From positions 50,846-114,845 of the forward strand of contig JAXMAR010000021.1 in the NCBI GenBank assembly GCA_046350295.1: a stretch of DNA of 64,000 bases. Reading direction: 5' to 3'. Position numbers and translations under genes: made by a program. Under the pieces are notes generated by a model, which did no database searches, was not told the origin of the DNA, and saw only the letters and a program-made list of their open reading frames with translations. Each line of letters begins with the position of its first letter. The first letter of the stretch is position 1. The DNA is from JAXMAR01 sp046350295. GTDB taxonomy: Bacteria > Planctomycetota > Planctomycetia > Gemmatales > Gemmataceae. Positions 15,368 through 24,874 of the stretch are shown piece by piece.

Positions 15368-17185
15368 TCACAACTGCAACTCGGGGAACCGCTGCCGGAT
15401 CACCGGCGTCAGCTCCGTGTTCTTTTCGGCCACGCTGACCACTCCGGCCAGGCCGGCGCGGAACTCCGGACCCCGCAACGAGCGCAGCGCCACCGCCAGC
15501 AGGGACAGCAACGGGTCAGCCTCGGCAGGATGCGCGCCCAGCCGGGCGACGACCTGAGCGACCACTCCCGGCTTGTACCTCCCGGCGCCGGCGAGGTTGA
15601 GCAGCACCGTCGCCCAGAGCCGGCGGACCGCGTCGGGATCGGCGCCACGCGCACGCCGATCCAGCTCGGCCACCAGCGGCAGGCGGACATCGTCGTACGG
15701 GGATTCGACCAGCCGGCGCCAGACCGTCGGCTCGTCGCGCAGCGGCGACTCATTCAACCAGGCCCAGCCGGCCGCGCGCACGTCGGCGTGCTTGCTGTCG
15801 AGAAAATCCAGCAGCCACTCCGGGCGGACGGGGCCAAAACCGGCGAGCGTGTTGCGCAGCCAGCCGATCAACTCGGGGCGCAGCGCCTCGTTCTCGGCCT
15901 GAGCCAGCGACAGAAGCGAAGCGGCATCGTCGGCGGACCACGGGCGCTGCTTCAGGAGCGAGAAGCCCAGATCGGCGACCGGCTTGGAACGGTACCCGCC
16001 CAGCCGCAGCGCGTCGGCCGTGGCCACCCGCGCCGGGTCGAGCCGCCGGACCAGGAGACTGGACAGTCGCTGGAGCTTCTCCAGGTCGTCGCCGTCGAGG
16101 CGTGTCAGCCATTCTGCGACCGAAACCGCGCTCAAGTCGGGCGCCTTTTCCAGCAAGTCAAAGCCGAGGGCTGACAGGTCCGGGTCGGGATGGTCGGCCA
16201 GCTTCAAGAGCGTGGTTACCGGCTGCGCCGCGAGCCAGCCTTCATGATGCTTGCGCAGCATCCGCACGGCCCACTGCCGCACCGTCCGACACCGCGCCCC
16301 GAGAAGGACGGCGAACACGGCAGGCGCATCGGCCGCCCAGCCGGCCTCGAGGTACGGAGCGGGGCCGAGGTCCGCGATGGACCGGCCAGGAGCGAATTCC
16401 CAACCTTTCGACGGCCGCACGAGCGCCGGGCAGTCGCGGAACAGGGCGTGGACGAGGCCCCAGTTGTCGAGCAGGTGAATGTCGGAATCGGTGTCGGCGT
16501 CGGTGTAGCGCGTCAGGAAGGCGACGGCGGCCCGCACGTACCGGCGTGGATCGCCCTTGGCGAGCAGCCGGAAGTAGCGCCAGGCGCGGCGCCGCAGGTA
16601 ACGGCGTGTCGGCACGGAGAAGAGCACGTGGCGTTTTTCGAGCCGCTCGCGGAAGCGATCGTCGAGGGAGAAGTTCTTCTTCCAGTCCTTCTCCGGCGGC
16701 CGGGGCATGGCGGTGTTCGCGGGAACAACGACGGCCAGCTCCTGCTTGGACGCATAGGCGTAGGTCCGTCCGGACCAGCTGTTGATGGAGGCGGGACCAT
16801 ACCCCTCCGCTTCCCAGGCGCGGGCGACATCCTCGGCGTCGGCGGGGTTGGCGAACGTGCCGTGCTTGTGCCGGGTGACATTCTTGCGCACGCGGCGGAT
16901 CGTGCGGTCGAAGGCGACGAGGAACATGCCCATGACGTCGTCGTCCCCGGCACGCTCCGCGAGCTTGAAGAGACGCTTGACCAGCGGCTCGTGGCGGTAG
17001 CAATTCAGAGGCTGAGACAGGTAGGTCTGGAGCGCGTTACGGGCAAACGGCCGAGTATCGCCGAACCAGCGCGCCGCGAAATCGCCGAGCCGGCTCGCGA
17101 AGTGGACCCGGCGCAGCTCGTCCACGAAGGCGGGGTCGCCGCGGGCGAACATCTCCTCGGCCAATGACCACGATCCTGCGGCCAT
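15368..17185 (-). CDS. HEAT/ARM-like repeat protein of the retron locus
   Basis: 605 residues from the ATG at 17185 (GGAG 7 bases upstream; the frame continues to 17251 without coding character). The region from about residue 230 to the end is a series of helical pairs with repeating LLxLADHPDPDLSALGFDLL and LLDFLDSKHADVRAAGWAWL patterns, typical of HEAT/ARM-like repeats. The first 200 residues contain Arg/Lys-rich patches and look globular, with no recognised catalytic motif. It is the first gene of the minus-strand retron cluster, so it may be an effector or a scaffold. Role is inferred from context alone. Confidence 0.8.
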   Translation of the reverse strand: MAAGSWSLAEEMFARGDPAFVDELRRVHFASRLGDFAARWFGDTRPFARNALQTYLSQPLNCYRHEPLVKRLFKLAERAGDDDVMGMFLVAFDRTIRRVRKNVTRHKHGTFANPADAEDVARAWEAEGYGPASINSWSGRTYAYASKQELAVVVPANTAMPRPPEKDWKKNFSLDDRFRERLEKRHVLFSVPTRRYLRRRAWRYFRLLAKGDPRRYVRAAVAFLTRYTDADTDSDIHLLDNWGLVHALFRDCPALVRPSKGWEFAPGRSIADLGPAPYLEAGWAADAPAVFAVLLGARCRTVRQWAVRMLRKHHEGWLAAQPVTTLLKLADHPDPDLSALGFDLLEKAPDLSAVSVAEWLTRLDGDDLEKLQRLSSLLVRRLDPARVATADALRLGGYRSKPVADLGFSLLKQRPWSADDAASLLSLAQAENEALRPELIGWLRNTLAGFGPVRPEWLLDFLDSKHADVRAAGWAWLNESPLRDEPTVWRRLVESPYDDVRLPLVAELDRRARGADPDAVRRLWATVLLNLAGAGRYKPGVVAQVVARLGAHPAEADPLLSLLAVALRSLRGPEFRAGLAGVVSVAEKNTELTPVIRQRFPELQL

Positions 17186-17287
17186 GCGCGGACTCCAGGT
17201 GTGGAAGGAGTTTACCCGAGGAGACGGGAGATCGCAATGATGGGAGTGCAAAATCGTCCACCTTCGACCTCGATGAGGCTGAATGCC

Positions 17288-17713
17288 TCAGCCCGCGGCC
17301 TCGCACGGCGTCGCGTCGACTTCCGCCTTCGCCTCGTCCGCCGCGTCGGCCAGGACCTTGTAGATGTGGATGATGTCCGGGTCGCCGCTCGGCAGCAGCC
17401 AGAGCTTCGCCCGGATGATGTGGACCAGCCGGATCTTGCCGTCCTGAACCTCGATCCTCAGGTTCGGATACTTGCCCAAAAGCTCCCGGCAAAGCTGCGC
17501 CACGCGCTTGATCAGCGAGCCGACGATCTCACCCGTCTCCTGGCTGCGGTAGATCGTCAGCAACCCGTCGATCCTCTCCGCACAGTAGGGGCCGGGCTTG
17601 ACGAAGAACTCGATGCAATCCCCTTCCGGATCGTACTCCGCGAACGGCGAAAATGCCTGGGGCTCGGCCAGCAGTCCGTCAATGAACTGGTCGTAAGCAG
17701 CATTCTTGGACAT
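17288..17713 (-). CDS. Hypothetical protein, upstream of the retron cluster
   Basis: 141 residues with AAGGAG before the ATG. The stretch YDPEGDCIEFFVKPGPYCAE...QETGEIVGSLIKRV is reminiscent of small DUF2283-like proteins, but I cannot assign a family. The downstream HEAT-like gene starts about 100 bases later on the same strand, so co-transcription with the retron genes is possible. No signal peptide or membrane segment is seen. Confidence 0.7.
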   Translation of the reverse strand: MSKNAAYDQFIDGLLAEPQAFSPFAEYDPEGDCIEFFVKPGPYCAERIDGLLTIYRSQETGEIVGSLIKRVAQLCRELLGKYPNLRIEVQDGKIRLVHIIRAKLWLLPSGDPDIIHIYKVLADAADEAKAEVDATPCEAAG

Positions 17714-17746
17714 GGCGTCGTCGCTCCTTCGTGAAACCTCCGTTCC

Positions 17747-18145
17747 TCACGCTTGCGCCGCCTCCCTCTGGTCGTAGATTTTGCGAATGAACCGATCGTC
17801 TCCCTTGGGAATCGCCGGGTCCTCCTGCGCTCGTTCCCAACGCCAATTGTACGCGACCCGCTCGTCGTTGACGAAGACCACGAAAACCTGATCCGGATAC
17901 GGGCCGACCTTCGTGCCGCGGTCATCGTGCCGGAACGACGGCGTCCCGCAATAGCAACGCCAGCCCGGCCGGTCCCTGTCCTCGTCTCCTTCCCAGCGCA
18001 GCCCCTCGAAGATCACCGCCGGCTGCTCCAGAACTCCCGGCACGATGTCGCGCGCGTCCAAAAGGTGGGAAAGGCCCAGCCGCGCCAGCATCCGCAACCG
18101 CCGCTCCTGAATGTAGACCGTGATCCGTCCATCCGGCGGATCCAA
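17747..18145 (-). CDS. Hypothetical protein with no ATG start
   Basis: About 132 residues in a coding-like frame (DGRITVYIQERRLRMLARLG near the start, KIYDQREAAQA at the end). The only start available is the TTG at 18145, because the frame runs upstream only to a TAG about 45 bases before it and holds no ATG or GTG. Those upstream codons (KPSRTVQLEALDPP) also look protein-like, so a lost start codon is possible. It ends 34 bases before the next hypothetical gene on the same strand, suggesting a two-gene unit. No family recognised. Confidence 0.6.
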   Translation of the reverse strand: MDPPDGRITVYIQERRLRMLARLGLSHLLDARDIVPGVLEQPAVIFEGLRWEGDEDRDRPGWRCYCGTPSFRHDDRGTKVGPYPDQVFVVFVNDERVAYNWRWERAQEDPAIPKGDDRFIRKIYDQREAAQA

Positions 18146-18388
18146 CGCCTCAAGCTGAACGGTTCGCGACGGCTTGTCATGAGCCTATCCTGGTTCACGT
18201 CCATGCCGGCGCGACCCGGCCAATGGCGTCGACCATCTTATCGGCTCGAATCGCGGAGAACACCATTCAACACAAATCTGCGCGAGATCTTCGTCCACGA
18301 AAGAGGACGGCCCCTGCGGCGGAGCGGGACGGTCCCCTCTGCGTTGCCAACGCCAAGCGATCGCGTTGTCGGCCGTCGGCCACCGCGC

Positions 18389-18733
18389 CTAGCGTTGGTA
18401 CCAGTAGTAGGGAACGCCCTGCTGGTAGCTGACCGTTTGCCAGCCGCGGGCGCTCACCGGCGTCGGGGTTGGGGTGGGGGTCGCCGGCGCGGTCGGGGGC
18501 CAGGTGGAGGGCCAGGAGGGGAAGGCGGGGGCGCGGGGGGCGACACGCGGGTCGTAGGGGAAGTAGGTGTACCAGGGGGCCAGGTTCTGGAACATGGCGT
18601 CCTGGGGGCATTCCACGTCGAAGCGGAACGTGAAGTTGACGGTGAACGGAGGATTGGCGTCCGCGCTGGGAACGTCCGCGCTGGCGACGACGAGGAGGGC
18701 GAGGGCCAGGGCGGCAAAGAGACGGCGTGTCAT
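18389..18733 (-). CDS. Small exported protein, proline/threonine-rich
   Basis: 114 residues from the ATG at 18733, preceded by AAAGGA. A signal peptide (MTRRLFAALALALLVVASA) is followed by FTVNFTFRFDVECPQ, then a low-complexity P/T segment (TAPATPTPTPTPVS) and a tyrosine-rich end (PYYWYQR). It looks like a small secreted or surface protein of the kind common in planctomycetes. The upstream frame extension to 18970 is not coding in character. It is followed upstream by another exported Tyr/Pro-rich gene on the same strand. Confidence 0.75.
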   Translation of the reverse strand: MTRRLFAALALALLVVASADVPSADANPPFTVNFTFRFDVECPQDAMFQNLAPWYTYFPYDPRVAPRAPAFPSWPSTWPPTAPATPTPTPTPVSARGWQTVSYQQGVPYYWYQR

Positions 18734-18987
18734 GGCAAATCCTTTCGCAAAGGCGCCGGACAAGGGAGTGTGAAAGGCGTCCGCCCAACCATGCGCCACG
18801 AAACGGCGACGGACCAGCGTAACGGCGGGAAATGGCAAGCGGCAGGGAGAGGGCGCGGCGTCATGCGCGGCGCGGGCGTAAAAAGCCGCATACCCGCGGG
18901 CGGCGGAACGACCGCCGCGACGCAGGTATGTCGGCTCGGCCCGCGGAGGCGACAACCTCGCACGGACCACCCCTTGGAAGACGACGC

Positions 18988-19386
18988 TCAGCGTCCGTAC
19001 CAGCTGGTCGGGTAGTAGTAGTACGGCATGTAGTAGCCGTAGCTGACGTTCTGATACGGGTTGTAGGTCGGGTACGTCAGTGCCGGGGCGGGATAGCCGT
19101 AGGCGGACATGGTCGGGGCAGGGGCTTCGAAGCTCGGGCCCGCGGGGCTCATGGTCGGCGCGGCGCCGAAGTAGAACGGCGCGGCCTCGCCATAGGGGTA
19201 GCCGCCGCCCGAGCCGGGCCAGGGCCCGCTGCGGTGCAAGCCCCAGAGGCAGGAGTTATCGCCGCTCTGCCACTGGAGGTTGAGGCCGACGCCGAACTTG
19301 AAGTTGCACCACGCCGAGGCTTGCCGCGTCTGAGCAAGGGTGAGCGTGAGGGCGATGGCGCCCAGTAGGAAGACCTTTTTCATCAT
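18988..19386 (-). CDS. Small exported Gly/Pro/Tyr-rich protein
   Basis: 132 residues, start ATG at 19386 (MMKKVFLLGAIALTLTLAQ) with GGAGAG upstream. After the signal peptide it has a short WCNFKFGVGLNLQWQSG segment with two cysteines, then a Pro/Tyr-rich tail (YGYYMPYYYYPTSW). Such tails are frequent in planctomycete exported proteins and often lack a recognised domain. Function unknown. It lies 254 bases upstream of a similar small exported gene, possibly a related pair. Confidence 0.75.
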   Translation of the reverse strand: MMKKVFLLGAIALTLTLAQTRQASAWCNFKFGVGLNLQWQSGDNSCLWGLHRSGPWPGSGGGYPYGEAAPFYFGAAPTMSPAGPSFEAPAPTMSAYGYPAPALTYPTYNPYQNVSYGYYMPYYYYPTSWYGR

Positions 19387-19766
19387 GCATCTCTCCGTTC
19401 GCCAGGTCCGCTCGCAGATGCGCGGTTGGTTTGCTGGGTACGGAAGCATTGCCGCGAAACGGCGCGAGGGCCAGCGCGGCGAGCGAGAAAAAGTCCGTTT
19501 AGCGCGAAGGCGCCATGTTCTCCAGCGCCTTTCGCGAAAAAGATCGCCAAAGCGCGTTTTTTCCTCAAGTCGCACGGGGAGCGCAACTGGCGCCTCGCGC
19601 GTTCCTGGCGCCACAGCGCCGGCACGAGGGGAATTCGAGCGGCGCCGAGGCGTCTGCTATTGCAGGCGCGGCGGTGGCTTGTTCTAGGTCACAACAAGAA
19701 TCTGTGGCGGGAGGCTTTGCGCCACCTCAACCCCGGCCACGAGTTCGCGCCTTTCGCAACCGTCTC
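19387..19766. other. Intergenic stretch with one imperfect hairpin
   Basis: 380 bases without a supportable gene. An imperfect inverted repeat pairs 19503-19513 (CGCGAAGGCGC) with 19525-19536, one bulged base. On the minus strand it lies downstream of the WD40 gene and upstream of the small exported gene, so it could be a 3'-end hairpin, though there is no clean T-run next to it. Confidence 0.45.
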
Positions 19767-21878
19767 TCAGCGCTTGAGCGCCGCGGCGGCACTGTCGGTG
19801 ACGAGCGCCCCCGGCGCCCCGTCCGCCAGGGCCTGGAGCGCCCGCCGGGCCTCGGGCGTGGCGATCTGCTCCAGCACTTCGATGGCGCGGTAGGCGCGCA
19901 GGCGCTCGCCTTGCATGGGAGCGGCGGCGATCTTGGCGCGCAGCTCGGTGAGGCGCCGGGCGGCTTCGGGAGTCGCCTTGTCCGCGAGCGCCTTCTCGAT
20001 CAGGGGCAGCAGAGGTTCGCCGACTTTGAGCAACTCCTCGTTCGCCTTGGCGCGGATGCGAAACTGCTCGTCCCCCAGCTGGGCGATCCATTCGTTTATC
20101 TGTTTCACGTCGAGCGGCGCGACCGGCTTCACGTGGTCCTTGATCCAGGTCACCGCCTCCTTCGGCGCCGCGACCAGGCCGGCCATCCCAGCGGCCGCCT
20201 TTTCCCCCTCGGCGCCGGCGAGAGTCTGCCACCACGCGTCCAGGTCTTCGGCACGCGCCGCCTTGGCGGACGGGAGGGGGGCGATCTTGGTCAGGTCCCA
20301 GATGAGGGCCGTGCTGTCCTGGCTGGCCGAGGCGAGACGCTTGCCGTCGGGCGCGAAGGCCAGCGCGTTCACCGTGCCGGTGTGCCCCTTGAAGGCGGCC
20401 CGTTCCTTGCCCGAGAGGACATCGATGACCTGGACAGCGCCGCCGGGACCGGCAAGCGCGAGCGATTTGCCGTCGCGCGCGAGCGCCACGCAGACGCGCG
20501 AATCGGCGACCACGTCACCGAGAAGGTCGGCAAGGGGATCGGATCGGTCGGGCACGATGGGGGCGAGCTTCACGCCGTAGGAGCGCCGCGGTTGGCCGGT
20601 CGCCAGCTCGTAGAGCGTCACCGTGCCGTTGTGTTGCTCCAGCGCCAGGCAGCGTCCATCCGGGGAGAAGGTCCCCTGGGAGGCGACGCCGTCGGCGGCC
20701 GGGAGGGAGGCGATCTGCTTTGCGCTCGCGGTGTCGAAAACGAGGAGGGGAGCGCCGGGACCGGCGCGGAAGGCCAGCGCCTTGCCATCGGGCGCGAAGA
20801 ACAGCTTCTGTCCGCTTGTGGCTGCCGTGCCGAAGCCCTTGAAGCCGGCCTTGCCCGCCCGGGCCGGAAGAGGGCCGGCGTCGAGCGTGCGCAACGGTTT
20901 GCCGCTGGGGACTTGGTAGAGTTGAATCTTCTGCGTCGCATCTCCTTCAACGACGGCCAGCAGGGCGCCGTCCGGGGAGAAGGCGAGAGGACGGCGGTGC
21001 GTGGGAGTGATTTCGGTTTCGAGGTCGATAGTGACGAGCGCTTTGCCGGTGACGGCGTCGAACAGGACGGCGTCGCGCGTCTTGGCGGCCCGCGCCGCGG
21101 CGGGACTGGCGAAGCGGGCCACGCTGACACCGAAGCGGCCGTCGGGGCTGATGATCGTGGGTGTCCCAGGCGTCGGCGGAGTTTTGACAGCGGTCGCGGA
21201 GTGCTCGCCGGTGGCGGCGTTCCAGACGTACGTTTGGTGGGCGTCCTTGGTGAAGATGCGCGTTCCATCCGCGGAGAACCAGATGGCCGACAGGGCGTCG
21301 CCGTGGATGCTCGGGCCGACGTCCTTGCCGCTGGGGAGGTCGATGAACTGCAGGGCACGCGCTCCGGCCGCGGCGAGCAGGAGCGTCTTGCCGTCGGGGG
21401 AGTAGACGGGGGCGAGGGTGGGGCCCAGTCGTCGCGCCGCGAGGGCCGAGGAGGTGAAAGGTGACGACGAGATGGCCGTAGCTTTCGTCCCGTGCGCGAC
21501 CTTGCCGGTTTCCTTCCCTTTGGCGAGGTCCCAGATGCGGAGGAAGCCGTCGTCGCAGAAGGCGGTCACGTAGGCGCCGTCGGGGGACATCGTCGCGCCC
21601 GTGGCGGCGCCGGAACCGCTCAGGGTCTCGAAGCGGCGGAGCGTCTTGCCGGAGGGAAACTCCCACACGCAGAGAACGCCGTCGCTCGAGAGCGAGACGA
21701 CACGTTTGCCGTCGGGCACGAAGGCGGCAAAGACGATGGCGGCACTGTGGCGCAGCCGGGCCGAGCCGAGGCGGGCGAGAGCGTTCGCCGGCAAGGGATC
21801 GCCATGACGGTCCGTGGGGACCTGAGCGAGCGCAAGACCAGGGGCAAGCAACAGAGCGAGTACATAGAGCCTGGACAT
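19767..21878 (-). CDS. Exported WD40 beta-propeller protein with HEAT-like C-terminus
   Basis: 703 residues from the ATG at 21878 (MSRLYVLALLLAPGLALAQ signal peptide; GAGG upstream). Residues about 40-545 hold repeated WD40 blades (for example VNALAFAPDGKRLASASQDSTALIWDLTK). The last 150 residues (residue about 550 on: DLDAWWQTLAGAEGEKAAAGM...EVLEQIATPEARRALQALADG) are an alpha-helical tail seen behind WD40 repeats in many planctomycete proteins. Likely a periplasmic or surface scaffold with no enzymatic motif. The longer frame to 21968 is ignored because it lacks a signal peptide at its start. Confidence 0.9.
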   Translation of the reverse strand: MSRLYVLALLLAPGLALAQVPTDRHGDPLPANALARLGSARLRHSAAIVFAAFVPDGKRVVSLSSDGVLCVWEFPSGKTLRRFETLSGSGAATGATMSPDGAYVTAFCDDGFLRIWDLAKGKETGKVAHGTKATAISSSPFTSSALAARRLGPTLAPVYSPDGKTLLLAAAGARALQFIDLPSGKDVGPSIHGDALSAIWFSADGTRIFTKDAHQTYVWNAATGEHSATAVKTPPTPGTPTIISPDGRFGVSVARFASPAAARAAKTRDAVLFDAVTGKALVTIDLETEITPTHRRPLAFSPDGALLAVVEGDATQKIQLYQVPSGKPLRTLDAGPLPARAGKAGFKGFGTAATSGQKLFFAPDGKALAFRAGPGAPLLVFDTASAKQIASLPAADGVASQGTFSPDGRCLALEQHNGTVTLYELATGQPRRSYGVKLAPIVPDRSDPLADLLGDVVADSRVCVALARDGKSLALAGPGGAVQVIDVLSGKERAAFKGHTGTVNALAFAPDGKRLASASQDSTALIWDLTKIAPLPSAKAARAEDLDAWWQTLAGAEGEKAAAGMAGLVAAPKEAVTWIKDHVKPVAPLDVKQINEWIAQLGDEQFRIRAKANEELLKVGEPLLPLIEKALADKATPEAARRLTELRAKIAAAPMQGERLRAYRAIEVLEQIATPEARRALQALADGAPGALVTDSAAAALKR

Positions 21879-21974
21879 GGCAAGGGCCTCCGCGGTGGTG
21901 AGCGAGATGCGCCCCATGCTAACGGAGGAGGATACGGAAAGATACGGGAAAATGGGTAAGTCACGCACGCGGCT

Positions 21975-23183
21975 TTACCGCTTCAGTTGCGCGTCCAGCC
22001 ATGCGAACGCCTCGTCCTGCATCTTCAGCGTGAAACGATGGGGCACATCATAGAATCGGCCGCTGAACGCTTCCGCAGCCCCCGCTTTCTTGTAGATGGC
22101 GCCGATTTTCCGCACCGACTCCTTCATCGCGTCCAGCGGGAACAACTTGTCCTGCGCGCATTGCTGCACGAGGAGCGGTTGCGGGGCATGCAGGCCGGCG
22201 AGATCGGGCCAATCCAGAAAGCGATGCAGGCCCGGGAGGAAGTGGACGTTGGAATGGGTGTCCAGATGCGCGTGGATCATCGGCTCGACCGTCGACATGA
22301 AGCCGACCACGCAGGCCGCTTTGACCCGCTCGTCCAGGGCGGCCAGAAACATGGCCCGATAGCCCCCCATCGAGATGCCCAGGCAGCCGATGCGCTTCGG
22401 ATCGACCTCCGGCCGGGTAAGCAGGTAGTCGACGGTGCGCATGTCGTCCCAGCAGATGACGCCGGGCCAGGTGGCGCCGGCCAGCGCCAGCCCCTTCACG
22501 AGCGTCTGCTCTTTGCTCCGGCATTGCTGATTCAGATGCTTGACCACCTCCATCGAGTATTTCGACCGATCCAGGCCGTACTTCCGATCGGCGTCGAGCG
22601 TGACGCGTCGCTCGCCGAAAAAGAACGCGTCGATGCTGATGACGACGTAGCCGCGGCGGACCAGTTCGGTCGCGGTCGGCCGGCCGTCGTAGTTGTTCTT
22701 GTGGTACTCGACCATGGCGGGATGGTTGTCGACGCCAAGATCGACGACCTTCTCCTTGCCGAAGAGGAACATGCCGCCATGCGAGTGCAGATCGACAATG
22801 GCCGGGGCGGGGAGTCTGGCCTTCTTGGGGATCAGGACATAAGCCGGCACGCGGAAGCTGGGCGTGGTCGAGAAGACGATCTTCTCGCGCACGTAGTCGC
22901 CGCAATCGACCTTCTCCAGTATTTCCGCCCGCGGCTCGACTTTCTCCGGCTGATAAGCCAGCAAGTCGAGCACCTTCCCCCGCGCCGTCTTCTTGAACTC
23001 ATCAAGGGCGCCGAACTTGTCGCCGAGGAAGGAATAGGCGTAGCGTTTCGCGCCGGCGAGCTTGTGCACCTCGGGAAACAAGGTCCCGAGGTCGGCGCCG
23101 CTCGCTTTGGCGGGGGGCGCCTGCGCATTCGCGGCGGCAATCCAGAGGAAAAGGAGTGGAAGGCAGAGAAGCGATCGCCTCAT
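21975..23183 (-). CDS. Exported alpha/beta hydrolase, acetyl xylan esterase/dienelactone hydrolase-like
   Basis: 402 residues with a signal peptide ending near residue 20. The nucleophile elbow is GCLGISMGGYRAM, with the acid probably in CAQDKLFPLD and the histidine in YDVPHRFTLKM, giving a Ser-Asp-His triad. The lid-like region IDAFFFGERR and the AIVDLHSHGG oxyanion region resemble secreted esterases that remove acetyl groups from polysaccharides. The precise substrate is not determined. It is divergent from adenosylhomocysteinase across 251 bases. Confidence 0.88.
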   Translation of the reverse strand: MRRSLLCLPLLFLWIAAANAQAPPAKASGADLGTLFPEVHKLAGAKRYAYSFLGDKFGALDEFKKTARGKVLDLLAYQPEKVEPRAEILEKVDCGDYVREKIVFSTTPSFRVPAYVLIPKKARLPAPAIVDLHSHGGMFLFGKEKVVDLGVDNHPAMVEYHKNNYDGRPTATELVRRGYVVISIDAFFFGERRVTLDADRKYGLDRSKYSMEVVKHLNQQCRSKEQTLVKGLALAGATWPGVICWDDMRTVDYLLTRPEVDPKRIGCLGISMGGYRAMFLAALDERVKAACVVGFMSTVEPMIHAHLDTHSNVHFLPGLHRFLDWPDLAGLHAPQPLLVQQCAQDKLFPLDAMKESVRKIGAIYKKAGAAEAFSGRFYDVPHRFTLKMQDEAFAWLDAQLKR

Positions 23184-23264
23184 GACTTGACCTCACGTGC
23201 TCTTGCCGAGTTTGCCCCTTGGCGTGCTGAAGTGGCACGTTACGGGAATTTGGGGCGTCGTCAC

Positions 23265-23292
23265 CCCGCAGACTCGAAGACTCGTCTGCGGG
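23265..23292. repeat. Perfect 9-bp hairpin in the divergent ahcY/esterase spacer
   Basis: CCCGCAGAC at 23265-23273 pairs with GTCTGCGGG at 23284-23292 around a 10-base loop. It sits between two near-copies of TTTGGGGCGT, so a short direct repeat brackets a palindrome. It lies 143 bases before the ahcY start. No canonical SAH riboswitch was recognised here. Confidence 0.6.
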
Positions 23293-23434
23293 CTTTGGGG
23301 CGTGAGCCATTGTCTCGAACCCGCCCAAATGCCTATCATGGTAGTGCTTGCGTCGCGGTGGGGATGTGCCGGAAAACCGGACCGGCGTTGGCGGCGTCTA
23401 GTTTGTATCGTTCCGTTCCCTGGAGGAGTTTCGC

Positions 23435-24874
23435 ATGACTGCAACGGCCAAGAAGTCCAAGGAAACCAAGCCGAACTATCAGACCGGCGATTGCGTGGTC
23501 GCCGACCTTTCGCTCGCCGATTGGGGCCGCAAGGAAATCGCCATCGCCGAGCATGAGATGCCGGGCCTCATGGCCATCCGCCGCAAGTACGCGCCGCAGA
23601 AGCCGCTGCAAGGCGCCCGCATCGCCGGCAGCCTGCACATGACGATCCAGACGGCCGTCCTGGTCGAGACGCTCCAGGCGCTCGGCGCCGACATCCGCTG
23701 GGCGAGCTGCAATATCTTCTCGACGCAGGACCACGCCGCGGCCGCCCTTGCCGTCGCGGGCACGCCGGTCTTCGCGAAGAAAGGGGAGACGCTCGAGGAG
23801 TACTGGGACTACACGCACCGCATCCTCGAATGGTCCGACGGGGGCGCCCCCAACCTCATCCTCGACGACGGCGGCGACGCCACGCTCCTCGTCCACCTCG
23901 GCTGCGACGCGGAGAACGACCCGACCATCCTCGACAAGGCGCCGGAGAGCGAAGAGGAGACCATCCTTTACGCCGCGATCCGCAAACACCTCGGCAAGAA
24001 GCACTACTACCACAACCTCGCCAAGAGCATCGTCGGCGTCAGCGAGGAGACGACGACCGGCGTGCACCGTCTCTACGAGCGCGTGAAGAAGGGGACGCTC
24101 CGCTTTCCGGCCATCAACGTCAACGACTGCGTCACCAAGAGCAAGTTCGACAACCTCTATGGCTGCCGCGAGAGCCTGATCGACGGCATCAAGCGCGCCA
24201 CCGACGTGATGATCAGCGGCAAGAAGGCGGTCGTGTGCGGCTACGGCGACGTGGGCAAGGGCTGCGCCCAGGCGTTCCGCGGCAACGGCGCCACCGTCTT
24301 CATCACCGAGATCGACCCGATCTGCGCCCTGCAAGCGTGCATGGAAGGCTTCCAGGTCGTGACCATGGATGACGCCTGCAAGTGGGGCGACATCTTCGTC
24401 ACCACCACCGGCAATGTCGACGTCATCACGCGCCAGCACATGGACGCGATGAAGCACAACGCCATCGTCTGCAACATCGGCCACTTCGACAGCGAGATCC
24501 AGATCGCTGCCCTCTCCGACCTCAAGTGGGAAGAGATCAAGCCGCAAGTCGACCACGTCATCTGGCCGGGCGGCAAGCGCGTCATCATCCTGGCGAAGGG
24601 CCGGCTGGTGAACCTCGGCTGCGCCACCGGCCATCCGAGCTTCGTCATGTCCAACAGCTTCTCCAACCAGACGCTGGCCCAGATGAAGCTGTGGAAGGAC
24701 CACAAGAGCATGGAGAAGAAGGTCTACCTGCTCCCCAAGGAGCTGGACGAAGAGGTGGCCCGCCTGCACCTCGAACAGCTCGGCGCCAAGCTCACCATCC
24801 TGAACAAGAAGCAGGCCGACTACATCGGCGTCAAGCCCGAGGGGCCGTTCAAGGCGGAGTGGTATCGGTATTAG
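23435..24874 (+). CDS. ahcY: Adenosylhomocysteinase
   Basis: Hydrolyses S-adenosylhomocysteine to homocysteine and adenosine in the cytoplasm, clearing the product of methyl transfer. 479 residues, the normal length with the inserted loop typical of bacterial forms. The NAD-binding motif [15 protein letters not shown] and the [12 protein letters not shown] and NIGHFDSEI segments are intact, and the C-terminal FKAEWYRY corresponds to the conserved K...YRY ending. GGAGGAG lies 6 bases before the ATG. The stop codon TAG at 24872-24874 shares its TA with the target duplication of an IS630 element, whose first base supplies the G. Confidence 0.97.
   Translation: MTATAKKSKETKPNYQTGDCVVADLSLADWGRKEIAIAEHEMPGLMAIRRKYAPQKPLQGARIAGSLHMTIQTAVLVETLQALGADIRWASCNIFSTQDHAAAALAVAGTPVFAKKGETLEEYWDYTHRILEWSDGGAPNLILDDGGDATLLVHLGCDAENDPTILDKAPESEEETILYAAIRKHLGKKHYYHNLAKSIVGVSEETTTGVHRLYERVKKGTLRFPAINVNDCVTKSKFDNLYGCRESLIDGIKRATDVMISGKKAVVCGYGDVGKGCAQAFRGNGATVFITEIDPICALQACMEGFQVVTMDDACKWGDIFVTTTGNVDVITRQHMDAMKHNAIVCNIGHFDSEIQIAALSDLKWEEIKPQVDHVIWPGGKRVIILAKGRLVNLGCATGHPSFVMSNSFSNQTLAQMKLWKDHKSMEKKVYLLPKELDEEVARLHLEQLGAKLTILNKKQADYIGVKPEGPFKAEWYRY

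Noticed and set aside
23281..23345. tRNA-like T-loop word GGTTCGAGAC on the minus strand
   Set aside because: No matching acceptor stem, anticodon arm or D arm could be built around it.
23184..23434. Possible SAH riboswitch before ahcY
   Set aside because: The spacer has a simple hairpin but I could not find the conserved core of known SAH riboswitches, so it is left as a plain repeat.
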